Shown: positions 34,116 to 46,418, counted from the first letter of the stretch. The stretch: 64,000 nt of DNA from Blasia pusilla (GCA_050084515.1 CM114271.1:40920001-40984000); one strand, 5' to 3'. Program-made: numbers and translations. The notes: generated from the letters alone by a model not told the origin.

Positions 34116-36972
34116 CCACGCTTGGTAGACCATGGTTGCGGGCGTTGCATTCATCAATTCGGACGTTCAATGAGGAAGCGACTTGCGATTATACGGTTGT
34201 TATTCCACCAACACCAATTTCTCACTCTCAACTCTTGATATTCTGGCATCTCATTCTCAGCTCATTCTTGATCTTCCTCTTGTATCGTCGTTCATATCAT
34301 TGGTTTGTTTGCTTGAGGTAGCGTCAATCTTGGGTATCGTCCAGAATTCGTTGTGTTTCTCTAAAGTATTACACTTGCTCGCAAGTCCTATCCATGGTTG
34401 CACAAAAATGGACAAGTCCTTCCTTAGGACGCACGTGGACGGACAAGTCTAGATATGTCCATGGACATGGGTTCCAAGAGGTGGGACCCACACTTTTAGT
34501 CCATGATGGAAGGCAAGGCAAGGATAAGAGGAGCAACGAGAGAGGAGAGAGGAGAGAGTGGAGGTGGAGGGAGGAAGAAATGGGGGAATATGGAACATGA
34601 AGGAAAATAAGGGGAATGAGAAAGAAGGGAAAGGTGGGGCCCATACGAAAGTCCTTCCATAGGACGGACATAAGTCCACAAACACGGACTTTGTCCACAT
34701 GCAACCTTGGGTCCTATCCCTACATTTTACTCAGAAAATTGCTTCCTCCGATAAGTTATCCTACGGGGACAGAACTCATGCTACTTAGGGTTCTGCTTGA
34801 AGTGAAAGTTTAACATCGAAGTATTCGAGGTTGTGATTCTCTTTTTATCCACCTTCCATGTTCCCATCGGTCGATTACTAAGGTATGTCTGCCACAAACT
34901 AAATTCGAAATTCCCTTTAAATATTATGCGATGCTTGCTCTTTGTCTCCCTCCCTATGGGCAAGCCTTGGTGTGTGGATTGGTGATGCATGGATGCCGAG
35001 AATCACACATTGATTGTGCGTTTAGGATGACCTCTCTCTCTGAACTCTCTGCATTAATGGCCTGCCAAATTTCTAACCCAAATTTTGCGGTTGTAGTGAT
35101 TCTTTTCGTCTCACTCAGTGAGTAGCGCTCACTACTGCCCTGGACTCCTACTACTGTCGTTGGAGGAAGACATCCAATAAATAATTCTCTCCTGTTTCTT
35201 CATTCAAAGGATGTGTTAAGTTATGATTGGATGTTAGGGTACTGTGTGATGCTCAACTTTGAATTGGACTACTGTTTGATCATTGAGGCTGTGGAGGAAG
35301 GCATTTTTCAAAGTTGGAGTCTATTTTTTTATGCTGATTAGATGATGCGTGTTGCAAGGCCTTGGGGAATGCTGCACTGAGAGACTATTTCCGCCCGCTA
35401 CAATCTCTCTATTTAGTTGGTGAACGGAGTGTTGTGAATGAATAGGATTGATTTTTGAATAAGGATGGGAAGAATGCAATATTTACCCTTGTCTTCCACA
35501 ACCAAAGAATCAAACATGAGGCCCAATTCGCATCCGGATAGCGTCCTGGATGGCTGCTCTTCATTGTTATTGTTTGCAGAAAAGTGGCTCTTTGTTGGAT
35601 GCGTCGGTAGAGAGATCCACACCCACTATTCAAATTCTCTTCCATTGAGCTCCTCTGACATAATCTTGCAACACTTACCATCAACTCTTGTACCATGTGC
35701 TCTCTCTCTGTGGTTGGAAGGCTAGGATAGACACTATTTAATGAATACCCTCACTCACAAGTACCACAATCAATGCAAACCCTATGATTACAACGAACGA
35801 GAAGAGAGTAAGGTTTTCTTTTGCTTGCATCAGAGACTTTCAAGCGTAATTTGTTCCAACTTTTCAAGCGCTCCTCTGTCAGCATTGATTATCTACCTTT
35901 CATTAGATTCTTTCATAACAGTAATTGCTACGTCTACAGATGCTTTTTTTTGTCTTTAACTATACATCTGAAGCATCATATCTAAGTATTATAGGCTCTT
36001 TCCCACCCACTTCCTTTTCCTTGAATCTTTGAATCCCAGAGGTGATGGTTGGGAGAGAGGAAAATATGTCTTTTGCTAGTCGCTTATCGTGGAAAAACTC
36101 GCGATTTCTATCTAGTCATAGAATTCTCAAAAGACTACATGTGGGATGCCCACATTAGAAGACTATTGAGGAACGCCACAACAAGGTGGACGTTTTGTCA
36201 AGACTCTTGCGCTGCCATAAGATCACATTGTAAGCGGTAAATGATGTTTATCGGGTATCACTCTGTTGGATCTATGGTCCCAATATTACCACAAACACTA
36301 TTTAATCAGTACAATCTATTTCTTCTCTCTCCCTATCATGGCATCTTTGCTCAACGTGAACTCACTTTTCAATCTTGTGCATGTGTTCAACTGCAGCATC
36401 GCGTCAAGTGGCAGGTCCCAGGGTAGTTGTTTTAGTGACAATTTTCATCAAGTTGTCATAGTCGACTCATCAATTTTCTTGTGTTACTGTGCAGTAACCA
36501 TCTTCTCCCCTAGTCCTTGTTTATTTCATCGTCAATTGACACTACACTTGGATGCAATAAGATTCTCCTTCTTTGCAAGTGCTTTTATCTATTCATGTTG
36601 GTTTCTCACATTAGAATTTTATTCTTGCCCCCTAAATATGATTCTTGATTTCTAAGGGACTCGTCTTCAAGTTTGCAACGTTTTTTGATATCATAAAATT
36701 AATTAAGTTTCATGCTAACTAAACATAAATTAATTGTGCTTTAGAAAATACTTGAATATTTGTGGAAATAGATTCTCTCACATCTTAATAACGTGCAAAC
36801 TAATTTTACCTATACAATCTCAACCTGGTTACACCTTCTATTCTCCACAGTGATGGGCAATGACCTTGCACCCACGTGTCAAGCAAGATCTAGAAGGAAG
36901 TATCTTAGAAGATCCCTTGCATCAAATAAGTCCAAATAGGAACATTATCGCATGAAGAACATTATCGCATGA
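34116..36972. other. No gene recognised; purine-rich inverted element at 34,385-34,720
   Basis: At 34,385-34,720 a GGAGAGAGGAGAG-rich core is flanked by inverted and direct copies of AAGTCCTTCC(T/A)TAGGACG and GGACGGACAAGTC/GACTTTGTCC motifs, which suggests a small non-autonomous element. The rest, 34,720-36,972, is AT-rich with many short unsupported ORFs (for example 36,266-36,655) and no recognisable domain. Confidence 0.4.
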
Positions 36973-37632
36973 ATGCATGAACTGGCTATTTGCAGATTCT
37001 TATCTGAGAAAATGGTAAGCAATTTTTTCACTTACAGTAAAGCAGATGCAACCATGGCTATTGTGGCTATGTCCAATATTTCAATCCACGCTCACGTATG
37101 TCAGTGGTGGAATCGACATCTAACCTACCATATGCCTTGCAATGGATTCTTGGTGAGCTATATAATACCTGAACCTAGAAAATTTCATGTCTGCAATTTG
37201 TGCATTGCCCATGAGCCGCGGACACACTTGAATGTCTATATGACTCCATCCTACATTAGAGGTTTGTTAAATCCAGATCCGTTGCAATTGCAACTTCTTT
37301 CTATAGTAGACTCCAGAATTGGAGTAAAAAAGAAATACAATGGTTTCCATAGGGGATTTTTCTCAGTAACCTCTCTTTTAGATTCTTCTTTAATTGGATT
37401 CAATGTTAGCAATGACCTAATTTCCATTACCTCTTCTATTCCAGCTACTATATACGAGTTGCTTAAAGTGAATTTTCATGTCAATCCCTTATACAAAGTC
37501 TATAAAGCTCTAGTAGAATTATCGAGTCCTTCATCAGGGATAGTGATTTTTCCTGCATCCTCGGTGCAAAGCATAATCAAATCCTCACAAGACAAAGGGC
37601 AAGTAACTCATAATATGAGTTATGATCCTTAT
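36973..37632 (+). pseudogene. Possible Helitron-associated protein fragment
   Basis: An uninterrupted plus-strand ORF of about 220 codons. It shows a CxxC pair (FHVCNLC), then PDPLQLQLLSIVDSRIGV and KKYNGFHRGFFSVTS. The pattern (a CxxC followed by a segment beginning L-x-x-L-x-x-x-L-L-S) resembles the region N-terminal to Rep in many plant Helitrons, but the match is weak and from memory. The last 10 codons overlap the truncated end of the Copia element, so the junction at about 37,635 is where one element cut the other. Confidence 0.28.
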
Positions 37633-37634
37633 GA

Positions 37635-39216
37635 TCCTGATCTTAACAACCATGTGATGTAATCTCCACTTCTTACTTAATGCAACTGCAACCACTGTTC
37701 TCCTAGTCGCCATCTTTGCAACATGGCTAAATGTTTCCTCATAATCGATACCATATTGTTGTGCATAGGACTTAGCCACCAATCTCGCTTTGTATCTGTT
37801 AATTGTACCATCTTGATTGCGCTTGATTTTGTAAACCTATTTGCAACCAATAGCTTCCTTACCGGAAGGTATATCAACCAACTCCCATGTTTGTTGATGT
37901 CTTAATGCAGCAAGCTCTTCCTCCATAACTTCCATCCATTCGGCTTTACTCGCAGTTTCTTCAAAACAACTCGGCTCTTGCTCTTGAAGGGTAGTCATCA
38001 TATATGCATGATGTGTCACAAGGAAACCTTCATTTATGAATATATGAACTGGATGTGTAACTCTACTTGATCTACGGAGTTGTTGTTCAAAGGTAGATGC
38101 CTCTGACACTTGACTCGAGCTCTGACTAGTGTTAACAGACTGAATATGTACTCTTCCCGTCCATGGACTCACAGATTTAATGGATGAATCTAGGACCTCT
38201 CCTAATCCTGCACTAGTACTTAGGGAAGTTGAAGACAATTTCTGTTGGTTTATAGTCATATTCTCCCCCTCAACAGACAAGTTTAAAGGTGGAATAGGCT
38301 CAGATGGAGCATATCATGACTTTAGCTCATCAAAGACAACATCCCAACTAATAATAAGTTTCCTGGAGGATGGAATGTAGCACTTATATCCCTTAGTTCC
38401 ATCAGCATAGCTAATGAAGATACATCTTTCATACTTGAGGCCTAATTTCTGACGTCTCTCAGAAGGAACATGAGCATAACAAATACAGCCAAATACTTTC
38501 AAGAAGGAAAAATCAGGTTTACTTCTTGTGAAGACTTCGAATGGAGTTTTATCATGAACTCCTGTTGTTGGAGTTCGGTTGATTAAGAAGACTGCACATG
38601 CTACAGCCTCTGCCCAATACACCTTAGGCATGTTCTTCTGATTCAACATAGCTCGTGTCGCTTCACCAATATGTCGATTTTTCCTCTCAGCCACTCCATT
38701 TTTTTGTGGAATGTAGTGGCAAGTCACTTCACGTTGGATGCCATTCTGACGTAAATAGTCATCAAACTCTGTTGAAAGATACTCTCCTCCTCCATCACAA
38801 TGCAATTTCAGAATGTGTTGTCCAGTCTGCTTCTCTACTAGAACTCTGAATGTTTGGAACACTGAGAATACCTCTGACTTGGCTTTCAAAAAGTATACCC
38901 ATATATACCTAGAGAAGTCATCAATAAATGAAACAAAGTACTGGCAACCACTAAGGCTCTATTGTGATGTTGTCCACACATCACTATGGATCAACTCCAA
39001 TATCTTGGATGTTCTACTACCTTGCTTTGAAAAAAGAAATCTAGCTTGTTTTCCTAATTGGCAAGCAGAACATACCTCTAACGTAGCAAGACTCGCTAAT
39101 TTAGGGAGTCCTATTACTATATTAGATGATGAAAGACTCTGTAATCTTTGAAGATTCATATGTCCAATTCTTTTATGCCACACATAGATCTCTGACTTGT
39201 TGGCCGCTTTGACCAT
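37635..39216 (-). pseudogene. pol: Copia pol: GAG-pre-integrase, integrase, start of RT
   Basis: The GAG-pre-integrase segment with HKRIGHMNLQRLQSL and a CSACQLGK knuckle lies at 39,216-38,959. The integrase core follows after a stop at about 38,958. It includes LHCDGGGEYLSTEFDDYL, with the second catalytic Asp, and IPQKNGVAERKNRHIGEA, with the catalytic Glu (38,889-38,314). Then a linker (38,280-37,837) ends in WELVDIPSGKEAIGCK. The first RT block, RYKARLVAKSYAQQYGIDY, runs to about 37,640. The integrase would insert element cDNA into chromosomes. It is broken by stops between the open blocks and by truncation. Confidence 0.85.
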
Positions 39217-39544
39217 ACATTGTTGTTTGAATCTCTGGCATAAAAATATCTAATTTGAACATTCTGCTAGATCTAGTTCCTTTGGCTATCGTAGTCTGGT
39301 CATCCATTGTTTCAATGAAACAACCATCTGCGTTAAACTTCACTTGATAACCCTATTATACTATCTGTCCTACAGAGATCAGATTTCTTGCAATGGTAGA
39401 AACATAGAGAACATTTCCAAGAGCACAAAGACCATCTTATGCTATTAGAACTTTATCGGTATACATGATATGATGTTGAGTGTCATCTCCTATGAGCACA
39501 ATCGCAGGGTCTTTCACCGGCTCCAAACTACTGAACCATTTCGC

Positions 39545-39600
39545 TTGTGAGGTCATGTGATTTGATGCACCGGAGTCAATGTATCAATCTGCTGTCGAGT
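39545..39600 (-). pseudogene. Copia protease active site
   Basis: The minus strand encodes YIDSGASNHMTS, the Copia retropepsin signature with catalytic Asp. The codon just before Tyr is TGA where Trp (TGG) is usual in this family, so the copy is inactive. Confidence 0.8.
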
Positions 39601-39729
39601 CTTTCTTGACCATTGCTCCCATATGATGAGTCATGACCAAGTGATCCTCCGTTTGTGAATGTTGTTGTTCTTGGTAGCGCTCTTGCTGTTGTTGCTCCAC
39701 ATAGTTTTGTTGTTGTAAGGCTCATATTT

Positions 39730-40602
39730 TCATATCTGCCTTCTTCTTGAAGCAAAACTTTGCATAGTGACCCTTTATCCCACAATAATTGCAAGATCCA
39801 GAAACCCTCTACTATTAACCTTGACCTCAACGGTTTCCACCATCCTCCCCATGTGATTGTGTTTGGTACTGGTTCGTAGTTGATTGAGTGACGTTATATT
39901 GAGTGTCTCTTCCTCCATATGCTTGATATCCACCACGACCATGGAAGTTTCTGCCACGACCCCTGCCTTTGTTTGATCCATAACCTACAAATATCGCACT
40001 CTCTTGCAGACTAGACGAGCTACCGCTACCTACTAGGCGCATCTCTTCACTGATCAACACAGGAACTAACTCTTGAAAGGTTGGATACTTCTCTCTCACA
40101 GAGATAGAGGTCTCAAAAGACTTGTAATCCTTTGGAAGGCCTTGAAGAGTGAATAAGATCATATCATCATCTTCTACTATCACTCCAATGCTATTCAACT
40201 GGTCAACAATATGTCTAATACTCAAAATATAATCATTGATGCTTTGCGATCCTTTCTTCGCTTCGTTCAATTTTTTTTTCAATTGAAGCTTTCTTGCCTT
40301 TGTAGATGTCTGGAACAGCTTTTCCAATGCATCTCAGGCCTCCTTCGGAGTATCAACATCTTGGATGTGACCTCTCATTGGCGAACTGATCGTTATTGAG
40401 ATGTAGTGGATTACTTGCCTTGCGCGTTTGTTCCAAGCGGGAACATTCAAGTCTGTTGAGTCACCTTCTGGCTTGGCCTCATCACCTGTGACAAGCTCCC
40501 ATAGTTCTTGACCCATGAGAAATTTTTTCATGCGAAACTTCCAGACATTGTAATTCTGCTTGTCTAGCTTCTCGCCTATGATTACTGCTGAAGAATACTC
40601 CA
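39730..40602 (-). pseudogene. gag: Copia gag with CCHC zinc knuckle
   Basis: Starts MEYSSAVIIGEKLDKQNYNV at 40,602, the usual UBN2-type Copia Gag. It has a single in-frame TGA at about 40,334 (a Trp is expected between KEA and DALEKLFQ), then stays open to about 39,827. After a short break it ends in the knuckle CNYCGIKGHYAKFC (C-x2-C-x4-H-x4-C). An RGRGRNFHGRGG stretch precedes the knuckle. It would package element RNA. Confidence 0.85.
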
Positions 40603-41120
40603 TGATAAACGATTTCACTTACAAAAATTATTTTTTCATGCTTTCTACTGCTCTAATTGAAGCATAAATCACTCCTACACAAGAATCGACCTGAAATTTG
40701 CCAAAATTGATCAATTGTCTGAAATAACTAGTCGAAATTGGCCTGTAGAGAGCAAACTGCACAACTTTTCTTCACTAATTGCACTTTCCTATACTGAAAT
40801 TGCTGCTGCATGAGCTCAGAGTGTCAGAATCAAGCGATTGTGGGTGCGTTGGAAAGCTCTCAATGAGCTCTACCAGAAAATTACAACCAGCCTTTTTTAT
40901 CGTTTTATCCGATGCGGAACTTGACAGCTGAATCGACGGGGAAAGCCTTCAAAAATACCTTCAAAGTTTTATCACCATCAAAGCTCCACTTGAAATCTGC
41001 ACCCATTGAGCTCAGACTAAGATTTCCTTCTCCCAAACTGAAATTGTGCCTTCTCTTGCCTCTCTTCTCTCTTCAAACACCAAGTATTTCAAGTGATATT
41101 CTCCTCCCGCTCTGATACCA

Positions 41121-41370
41121 CGTGGAAAATTGCTAAACAAGCGTAATTGGTGGAAAACGACTCTCACACACACACCACCATGGAGAACGAAATTTGCAAT
41201 GAGAGAATGAGTGGAGGCTGGTCCTCTTCTCAATTATATAGGGTATGTACAAGCAACCCTAACCCTATCCTTAACCATAGTCTCGAGTTAGCCTAACTGT
41301 GATTAACTAACCTTAGTTAAGATAATCGTGCTTAACTGACTAACCAAGATTAAGCTTCCCTACTTTGTGT
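41121..41370 (-). repeat. 5' LTR of the Copia element
   Basis: Lies directly upstream of the PBS in element orientation. The minus strand carries CTATATAATTG (about 41,229-41,239), a plausible TATA box. The LTR end next to the PBS is at about 41,121-41,124. The outer end is not certain because no second LTR remains for comparison; Gypsy integrase sequence is recognisable from about 41,380. Confidence 0.55.
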
Positions 41371-41379
41371 GAGTGCCAA

Positions 41380-42193
41380 ATGTAGCAGTTCATGTGTCTC
41401 ATGAGCTTGACTGTAACTCAATCTTCAATACTTTTGATGCACCAACGCAAGTGTTGACTGAAAAGGATATCCAATTTAGGGAAGAGTTTTAGACCTTGTG
41501 TGATAAGGCGTTGATACATCACTGCATCGAGTCTAGATATCATCTTCACGAGGATGGATTGGCAAAGAAAGTAGTTCAGGCAATGAAGAGAAGGTTATGC
41601 AAGGATGGCTTGCAACGAGGATATTTGATACCCACAATTGCCATAGTTGGGTAGGGAGTATCGCTTCAATCGACAACATCCTTGGCGTTGTTTTCACCGT
41701 ACTTTTTGCTCTATGGGAGAGAGCCGGATTTACTTGCATCTACTTGACGTGACATGACAGAGGTGTTGGACATTGATGATCCACATGTGTGGTTGCAAGC
41801 ATATTCTCAAAGGACAGATTTTTCATAGAGTTATGCCCATGGCATTTGAGAAATTAGCTATTGCTACCTCAATGCACAACAATACATTGAGGTGTGCAAT
41901 CATTCGTGGAGGTGTTACGGACCAAAGTCCTCATGGTGGAGGGATGGGATGATATGGTTTGGAAAGATCATGTGCGCAACTGTGTGCCATGTTATCTTCC
42001 AAACGTGGACGGGAAAATGGATCCAAACTTGGAAATGATATCTTTGGGCTTGTGTATGTTGTGTGGATCTACGAGGGTTACACCCACCATGTTAGTATGT
42101 GATGATGGTTCTCAAGGGTGGCATATATTGTGTTTGGCACCCCCTCTTGATGTATTTATCACGAGATGGTGGTTATATCCTAGATGTTTATAG
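41380..42193 (+). pseudogene. pol: Gypsy integrase C-terminus with PHD finger (third copy)
   Basis: Plus-strand remnant of the DNMT/PHD Gypsy lineage. It aligns with the minus-strand copy at 57,300-56,419. Shared landmarks include FSPYFLLYG and the integrase tail, then DMVWKDHVRNCVPC (from about 41,953). A decayed PHD finger follows (CMLCGSTRVTPTMLVC, then WHILCLAPPL, ending YPRC). Some zinc ligands are changed (LVCDDG where LVCDGC is expected). It ends at TAG 42,191-42,193. Confidence 0.7.
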
Positions 42194-42385
42194 GGTAGTA
42201 GGTCATGTCAAGTTCATATGATGGGAGTTAGGGAGACCGAACTGCCAGCTAGGGGCCGGGGCGGTTGTGCGGTCTCCATGTACACGCAAGAGTTCATTTC
42301 TTGTATATGTGTGAATCTACGTGTATGTTGGGAAGATCAATATTGTGTAGTGTGGATGTGATCAGCGATGTGTATGAGCACGATA

Positions 42386-42973
42386 GTTATCATATCTTAG
42401 TTAGCGGCATATATAGTTCTACCGCGTCAACGACATAGAAAGTCAACGGGTTGTTTGGGTGTAACTTTATCCGGAGGTGTCGGATGAGGTTGACGACAGG
42501 CCTGCTGTAACGGAAATGTCATTTTTGCAATTTCCTTATTTTGGTCTTTGTCAACCAGTGACCAAGTCAACGATCAACCGAGTTATCGATTGGATGCCTA
42601 TTTTTAGGGGCAGAGCATTTTGGCTCTTCCAAAGCCTATAAAAGTGAGGAAGATGGCTTTCTCAAGTCATCTGTCTAATGTTGGGCCTTTGGAGCATCTC
42701 TCTTGCTGATGTGAGGCAAGAACTAGGATGTTAGCATCCGGATTGCCTTATAGTTGAGGGTTGTGACTCGATCTGCCGATATAGATTCAAGAGTGGAGTT
42801 GGCCATTTGAGCCATTTTACTCTGATTTTCGTTCTTCGGTCTCCATGTAATATATGAATGAGTTCATTTCTTGTATGTGTGTGGATCTACTCGTATGTCC
42901 GAGAAGATTGGTGTTGTGTGGTGTGGATGTGACCAACGATATGTATTTTTTAGCGATGTGTATACGTACAACA
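42386..42973 (+). repeat. LTR of PHD-Gypsy, second LTR type, with TATA box
   Basis: A 588-bp repeat homologous to 52,687-53,346. It follows the integrase-PHD fragment, so it is best read as that fragment's 3' LTR. CCTATAAAAG near 42,637 is a good TATA box. About 120 bp of its 3' end (GGTCTCCATGTA to GATGTGTAT, 42,836-42,970) is also present just upstream at 42,265-42,382. A related block follows the PHD of the minus-strand copy (about 56,170-56,115). Confidence 0.6.
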
Positions 42974-43009
42974 AGGTGCTCCACATGAACTGACATTAGT
43001 TGCCCACAT

Positions 43010-43610
43010 GTGATTAGATCGACGTCACACTACCATTAGCCTCTAGCCTATTATTACTTGTTGGGGTGATATTAGCAACTTGCCTGTGATTAGCCTTCAG
43101 ACTACCATTAGCCTTAGACATGTGATTAGCCGTAGGACAACCATTATTATCCAGTCTATGATTAGTCATTAAGGTGATATGAGGAATCAGCACGTGATTA
43201 GTCCTTGGGCAACCATAAGCCTTCTCTGTATGATTTCCCGTCGGGCATACATTAGTAGACAACCTATGATTAGTTTTGTGGTTGATATTAGCATCCGACC
43301 TATGACGAGTCATCTGACAACTATTATCCTTCGCCCGATGATTCGTTGTTAGAAAACTATTAGCCTATGGTGTGTGATTACCCATTTGGCTAACATTAGC
43401 AATAAAAAATGGTTAGCACTCGGCCTATGATTAGCCGTTGGGTTGACATTAGCAATGGGCTTGTGATCTCTAGTCAGACTGACATTCGCACGTAGCTCAA
43501 GATTAGTCTTCAGGTTGACGTTTGCAACCTACCAACAATTAGTTGTATGACAACCATTAGCCTTTGGCATGGAAGTAGCCATTGGGTTGATTGGCAACAA
43601 ACACGCTATC
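43010..43610. repeat. Degenerate tandem repeat built on ATTAGC
   Basis: About 600 bp of alternating half-units of the type CTATGATTAGCCGTTGG and GTTGACATTAGCAATGG. The combined period is roughly 40-55 bp with many substitutions. A 99-codon minus-strand ORF here is low-complexity (repeated NHR and TNH) and arises from the repeat. Confidence 0.65.
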
Positions 43611-44358
43611 AATATAATTGTAACCCCCTACTTCATAATACTCCTCTATAAAACCTCCTTGCATTGTATAATACACATTGATATGAACATTGTATGGGCT
43701 ACATAGTTCAACGAGAGGGCCCACATACCAACAAATTTATGGAGGGGGCTGATCTAGGAGTGAAAGTTCTCTAGGGTGCAACTTGAGCAACTATCTCTAC
43801 GACGCACACTACTTGAAAAAGGAATATCTTTGTTGGCGTTGAGAAATATGTTAGGAAGTGTAGCAACAAGGAGATAACGATTTACTGCGCATAACTTTGG
43901 CATCTAACCAATTTAAAAAGGCAGGCAACACATATCTCCAAAGAATGGATCATTTAATCATCTGTTTAATATTTAATTTCCAGATCCGTCGTTGTGGGCA
44001 ATTGATTAAAAAAAAGTACTATCATGGATTTATTGATTCTACATACAAAACTATGAATTTCAAGATTCCTTTCTTTGGAGTACTCATGATTCTTCAAGAT
44101 CAAAAAACCTCCTAACAAACAACAATGTGGATTCCAAAATTCAATTTATTATAATAACAAACTTCAAAAGAGGACAAAGAAAGACAAGGAACACATTTGA
44201 GAGGAATTGACCTTAAACAAACCCATATGCAAAAACATATACCTACTAAGAAAGAAAGAAAATTAGAAAACTCACTTGGTATGAAAGAACAAGCTCATAA
44301 AGATAAAAATCCAATAAACACTCCATGAGGAAATTTTTGAAAAAATTTAGAAACACCT

Positions 44359-44418
44359 CATGGGTTGTAGTTTTCACTACTCGCATCCTCTAGATGCGAG
44401 TGAAAACTACAACCCATG
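44359..44418. repeat. 60-nt near-perfect hairpin
   Basis: The 20-nt arm CATGGGTTGTAGTTTTCACT is matched exactly by its reverse complement, with an inner CTCGCAT/ATGCGAG stem and a 3-nt bulge. It would fold into a very stable stem-loop. No flanking target duplication was seen. Confidence 0.75.
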
Positions 44419-45554
44419 ACATTGTAGGCCTGACCAGTAGCAAGAAAATAAGAAAAGGAAGAAGAATACTTTGAACCAAGTATAACTCGGAAAAGCACTC
44501 CAAGGAAAACACTATGTATGAAATTGCATCGCACTATGTGCATATTGAAGAGAGGAGATCCAAAGATCCCAAGCACTTTGGAAAACCCCCAACTTTAGTA
44601 CGAAATAAAGAGAACCCAAAATTCAAGCTCTAGAAGAAAAGTAGTTGATTATTGGAACGAAAGGCCATCAAACATCCTCCATATCCTCCCCAATTCTCAT
44701 CCTCTTCTTACAAACAACTATGAAAATAACAATTACAATAGTTCTGGGCATAACTCTCAACCATCCTCCATCTTCTCCTCAGTTCTCCTCCCCTCCTTGC
44801 AAACAACAAGGAATTGCATTTTTTTTAATCATGCCCCATTGGACGCTGCGTGATTAGTCCCATTTTCCATGAAGTGCATGCTTGATTGATCACATTTTCC
44901 AAGGCCCGCCGGACTTGCAAGTCAGATCTACGCGTTGAATAGGCATGTCCTTTGTCTCCATGGAAGAAGAGTGGCCTGTATCTTCAAAAACCAATTACTT
45001 CCTAACTCTTCCCTCTTGTTAGTTCACACAATTCACTATCTTGGCAAAATGGAGATGATGCTACAAATTCTATGATAACATTGCTGTGCATTGACGGATA
45101 GTATCGGACTTTGCCTCATATAGAATTGAAGATACCTTTGATCTGCTCAGATCAAACCTAAATGTTGTAAGACATAGTTACTTGGAGTTTACTATAGTGA
45201 AAAGTAACTTATAGAATTACTATAGTAACCTTGTGTTTTACCACAATAAATAATAATTTCTTGTTACCATAGATTTACCTCAATAATTCTGAGAATTATT
45301 GTGGGCAGCAGGCCCTAACCCTAAAAATCAAAAAAACCTAGAAAATGATTCTCTTGGCTGTATATAACCCTCAAAATTCCTTTCTCTTACACCTTTTTCA
45401 TTCACAACTCTCTGAGCTGAGGAGCTGATTGAGCAGCACTGAGTGGATTGTGCTTCTAACCTCAGTAGTTCAATGTGCTAAGCACTGAGTGTGCTGCTGC
45501 TTATAAACTGAGAGGTCTGCTGACCTGAGGGGTTCAAGGTGTCTAGTAGTACTA

Positions 45555-45630
45555 ACCTGAGTAGTTGCTATTGAGATGTCTAATGCTGCTAACCTGAGTA
45601 GTTGCTATTGAGATGTCTAATGTGCTTGAG
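45555..45630. repeat. Two-copy 37-bp tandem repeat
   Basis: TAACCTGAGTAGTTGCTATT followed by GAGATGTCTAATG is repeated in tandem, and looser copies of CTAACCTGAG occur before and after, from about 45,480 to 45,690. Confidence 0.7.
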
Positions 45631-46418
45631 AATGCTAGGTAGTCTGGTGGTACAGGTTGTCTAGTGCTTTCCTCTAAAAACTAACCTGAGTGATTGCTAT
45701 TGCACTAAGTGTGCTTTTAATAGCTAGGTTGTAGAGAAACTCTGATATTATAAAACTAAATAACCATGCCCGCATCATTGTGCCAAAAAGCTAGGTAAGT
45801 TCGATAGACACTTGGCAACCTGACCATTAGCCCATGCTAAATCCACTCCTCCTATGGCCTTATAGGATACTCAAATTTTTACTCTAGCAGACGAATCCCA
45901 CATTACAAAAGTGAGATAACTACCAAGTAGGCCCTGTGTGCAAGAGAGAGTGAGCAAACCGCATTTGACTCGATTCTGTCAACTGCAGCACGAAAACTTC
46001 ATCGACTATAGCTCCACTATCACACAAGTTTGGGAGTAACATGCACCATTTCAGCTCTTCCATTAAAAACTTTGGGACCTAACTCTTCAATCCACAACAG
46101 CTGCAAACACTGCCCAATGCAAAGAAAGGGGGCCTCCTCCATTATGGGAGGAGGCTTACAGGTGCATGTGACTTCTATGAAGAGCCAAACTGAGACCCCA
46201 TTTTGCTACTAATCCATTGATGAGATAGGGTACGAGACTGCTGACATCACGTTATGCATCAAGAGCTCGTTAGTCTCACATAATATCTTCCTCTCCTACT
46301 GCGAGCCCGAAGGTTCATGATTGATGAAACACTATACAGTCCTCCCTATAGTTAAAGGGAGATTCTTTCACTCATCAGAGACTGCTGGAAGCAATCTTGT
46401 TATTTTCATCATTCGCCA

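Larger units (their letters stand above)
37635..41370 (-). mobile_element. Truncated Ty1/Copia retrotransposon
   Basis: Minus-strand element in Copia order: 5' LTR (about 41,370-41,121), a PBS of the initiator-tRNA-Met type (complement of TGGTATCAGAGC at about 41,107-41,119), gag, protease, integrase and the start of reverse transcriptase. It is cut at about 37,635 inside the reverse transcriptase, just after LHHM-VVK, so most of RT, RNase H and the 3' LTR are missing. Several stops in the body make it non-functional. It lies against the Gypsy integrase-PHD fragment to its right. Confidence 0.85.
43611..46418. other. No gene recognised; small repeats
   Basis: AT-rich and without supported ORFs. 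It contains a 60-nt hairpin at 44,359-44,418, a TATATAA at about 45,360, and a short tandem repeat at about 45,555-45,630. The last 200 bases before 46,419 would be the 3' untranslated region of HIP, read on the minus strand. Confidence 0.45.

Noticed and set aside
43014-43313. 99-codon minus-strand ORF
   Set aside because: It arises from the ATTAGC tandem repeat and has low-complexity repeats of NHR and TNH.
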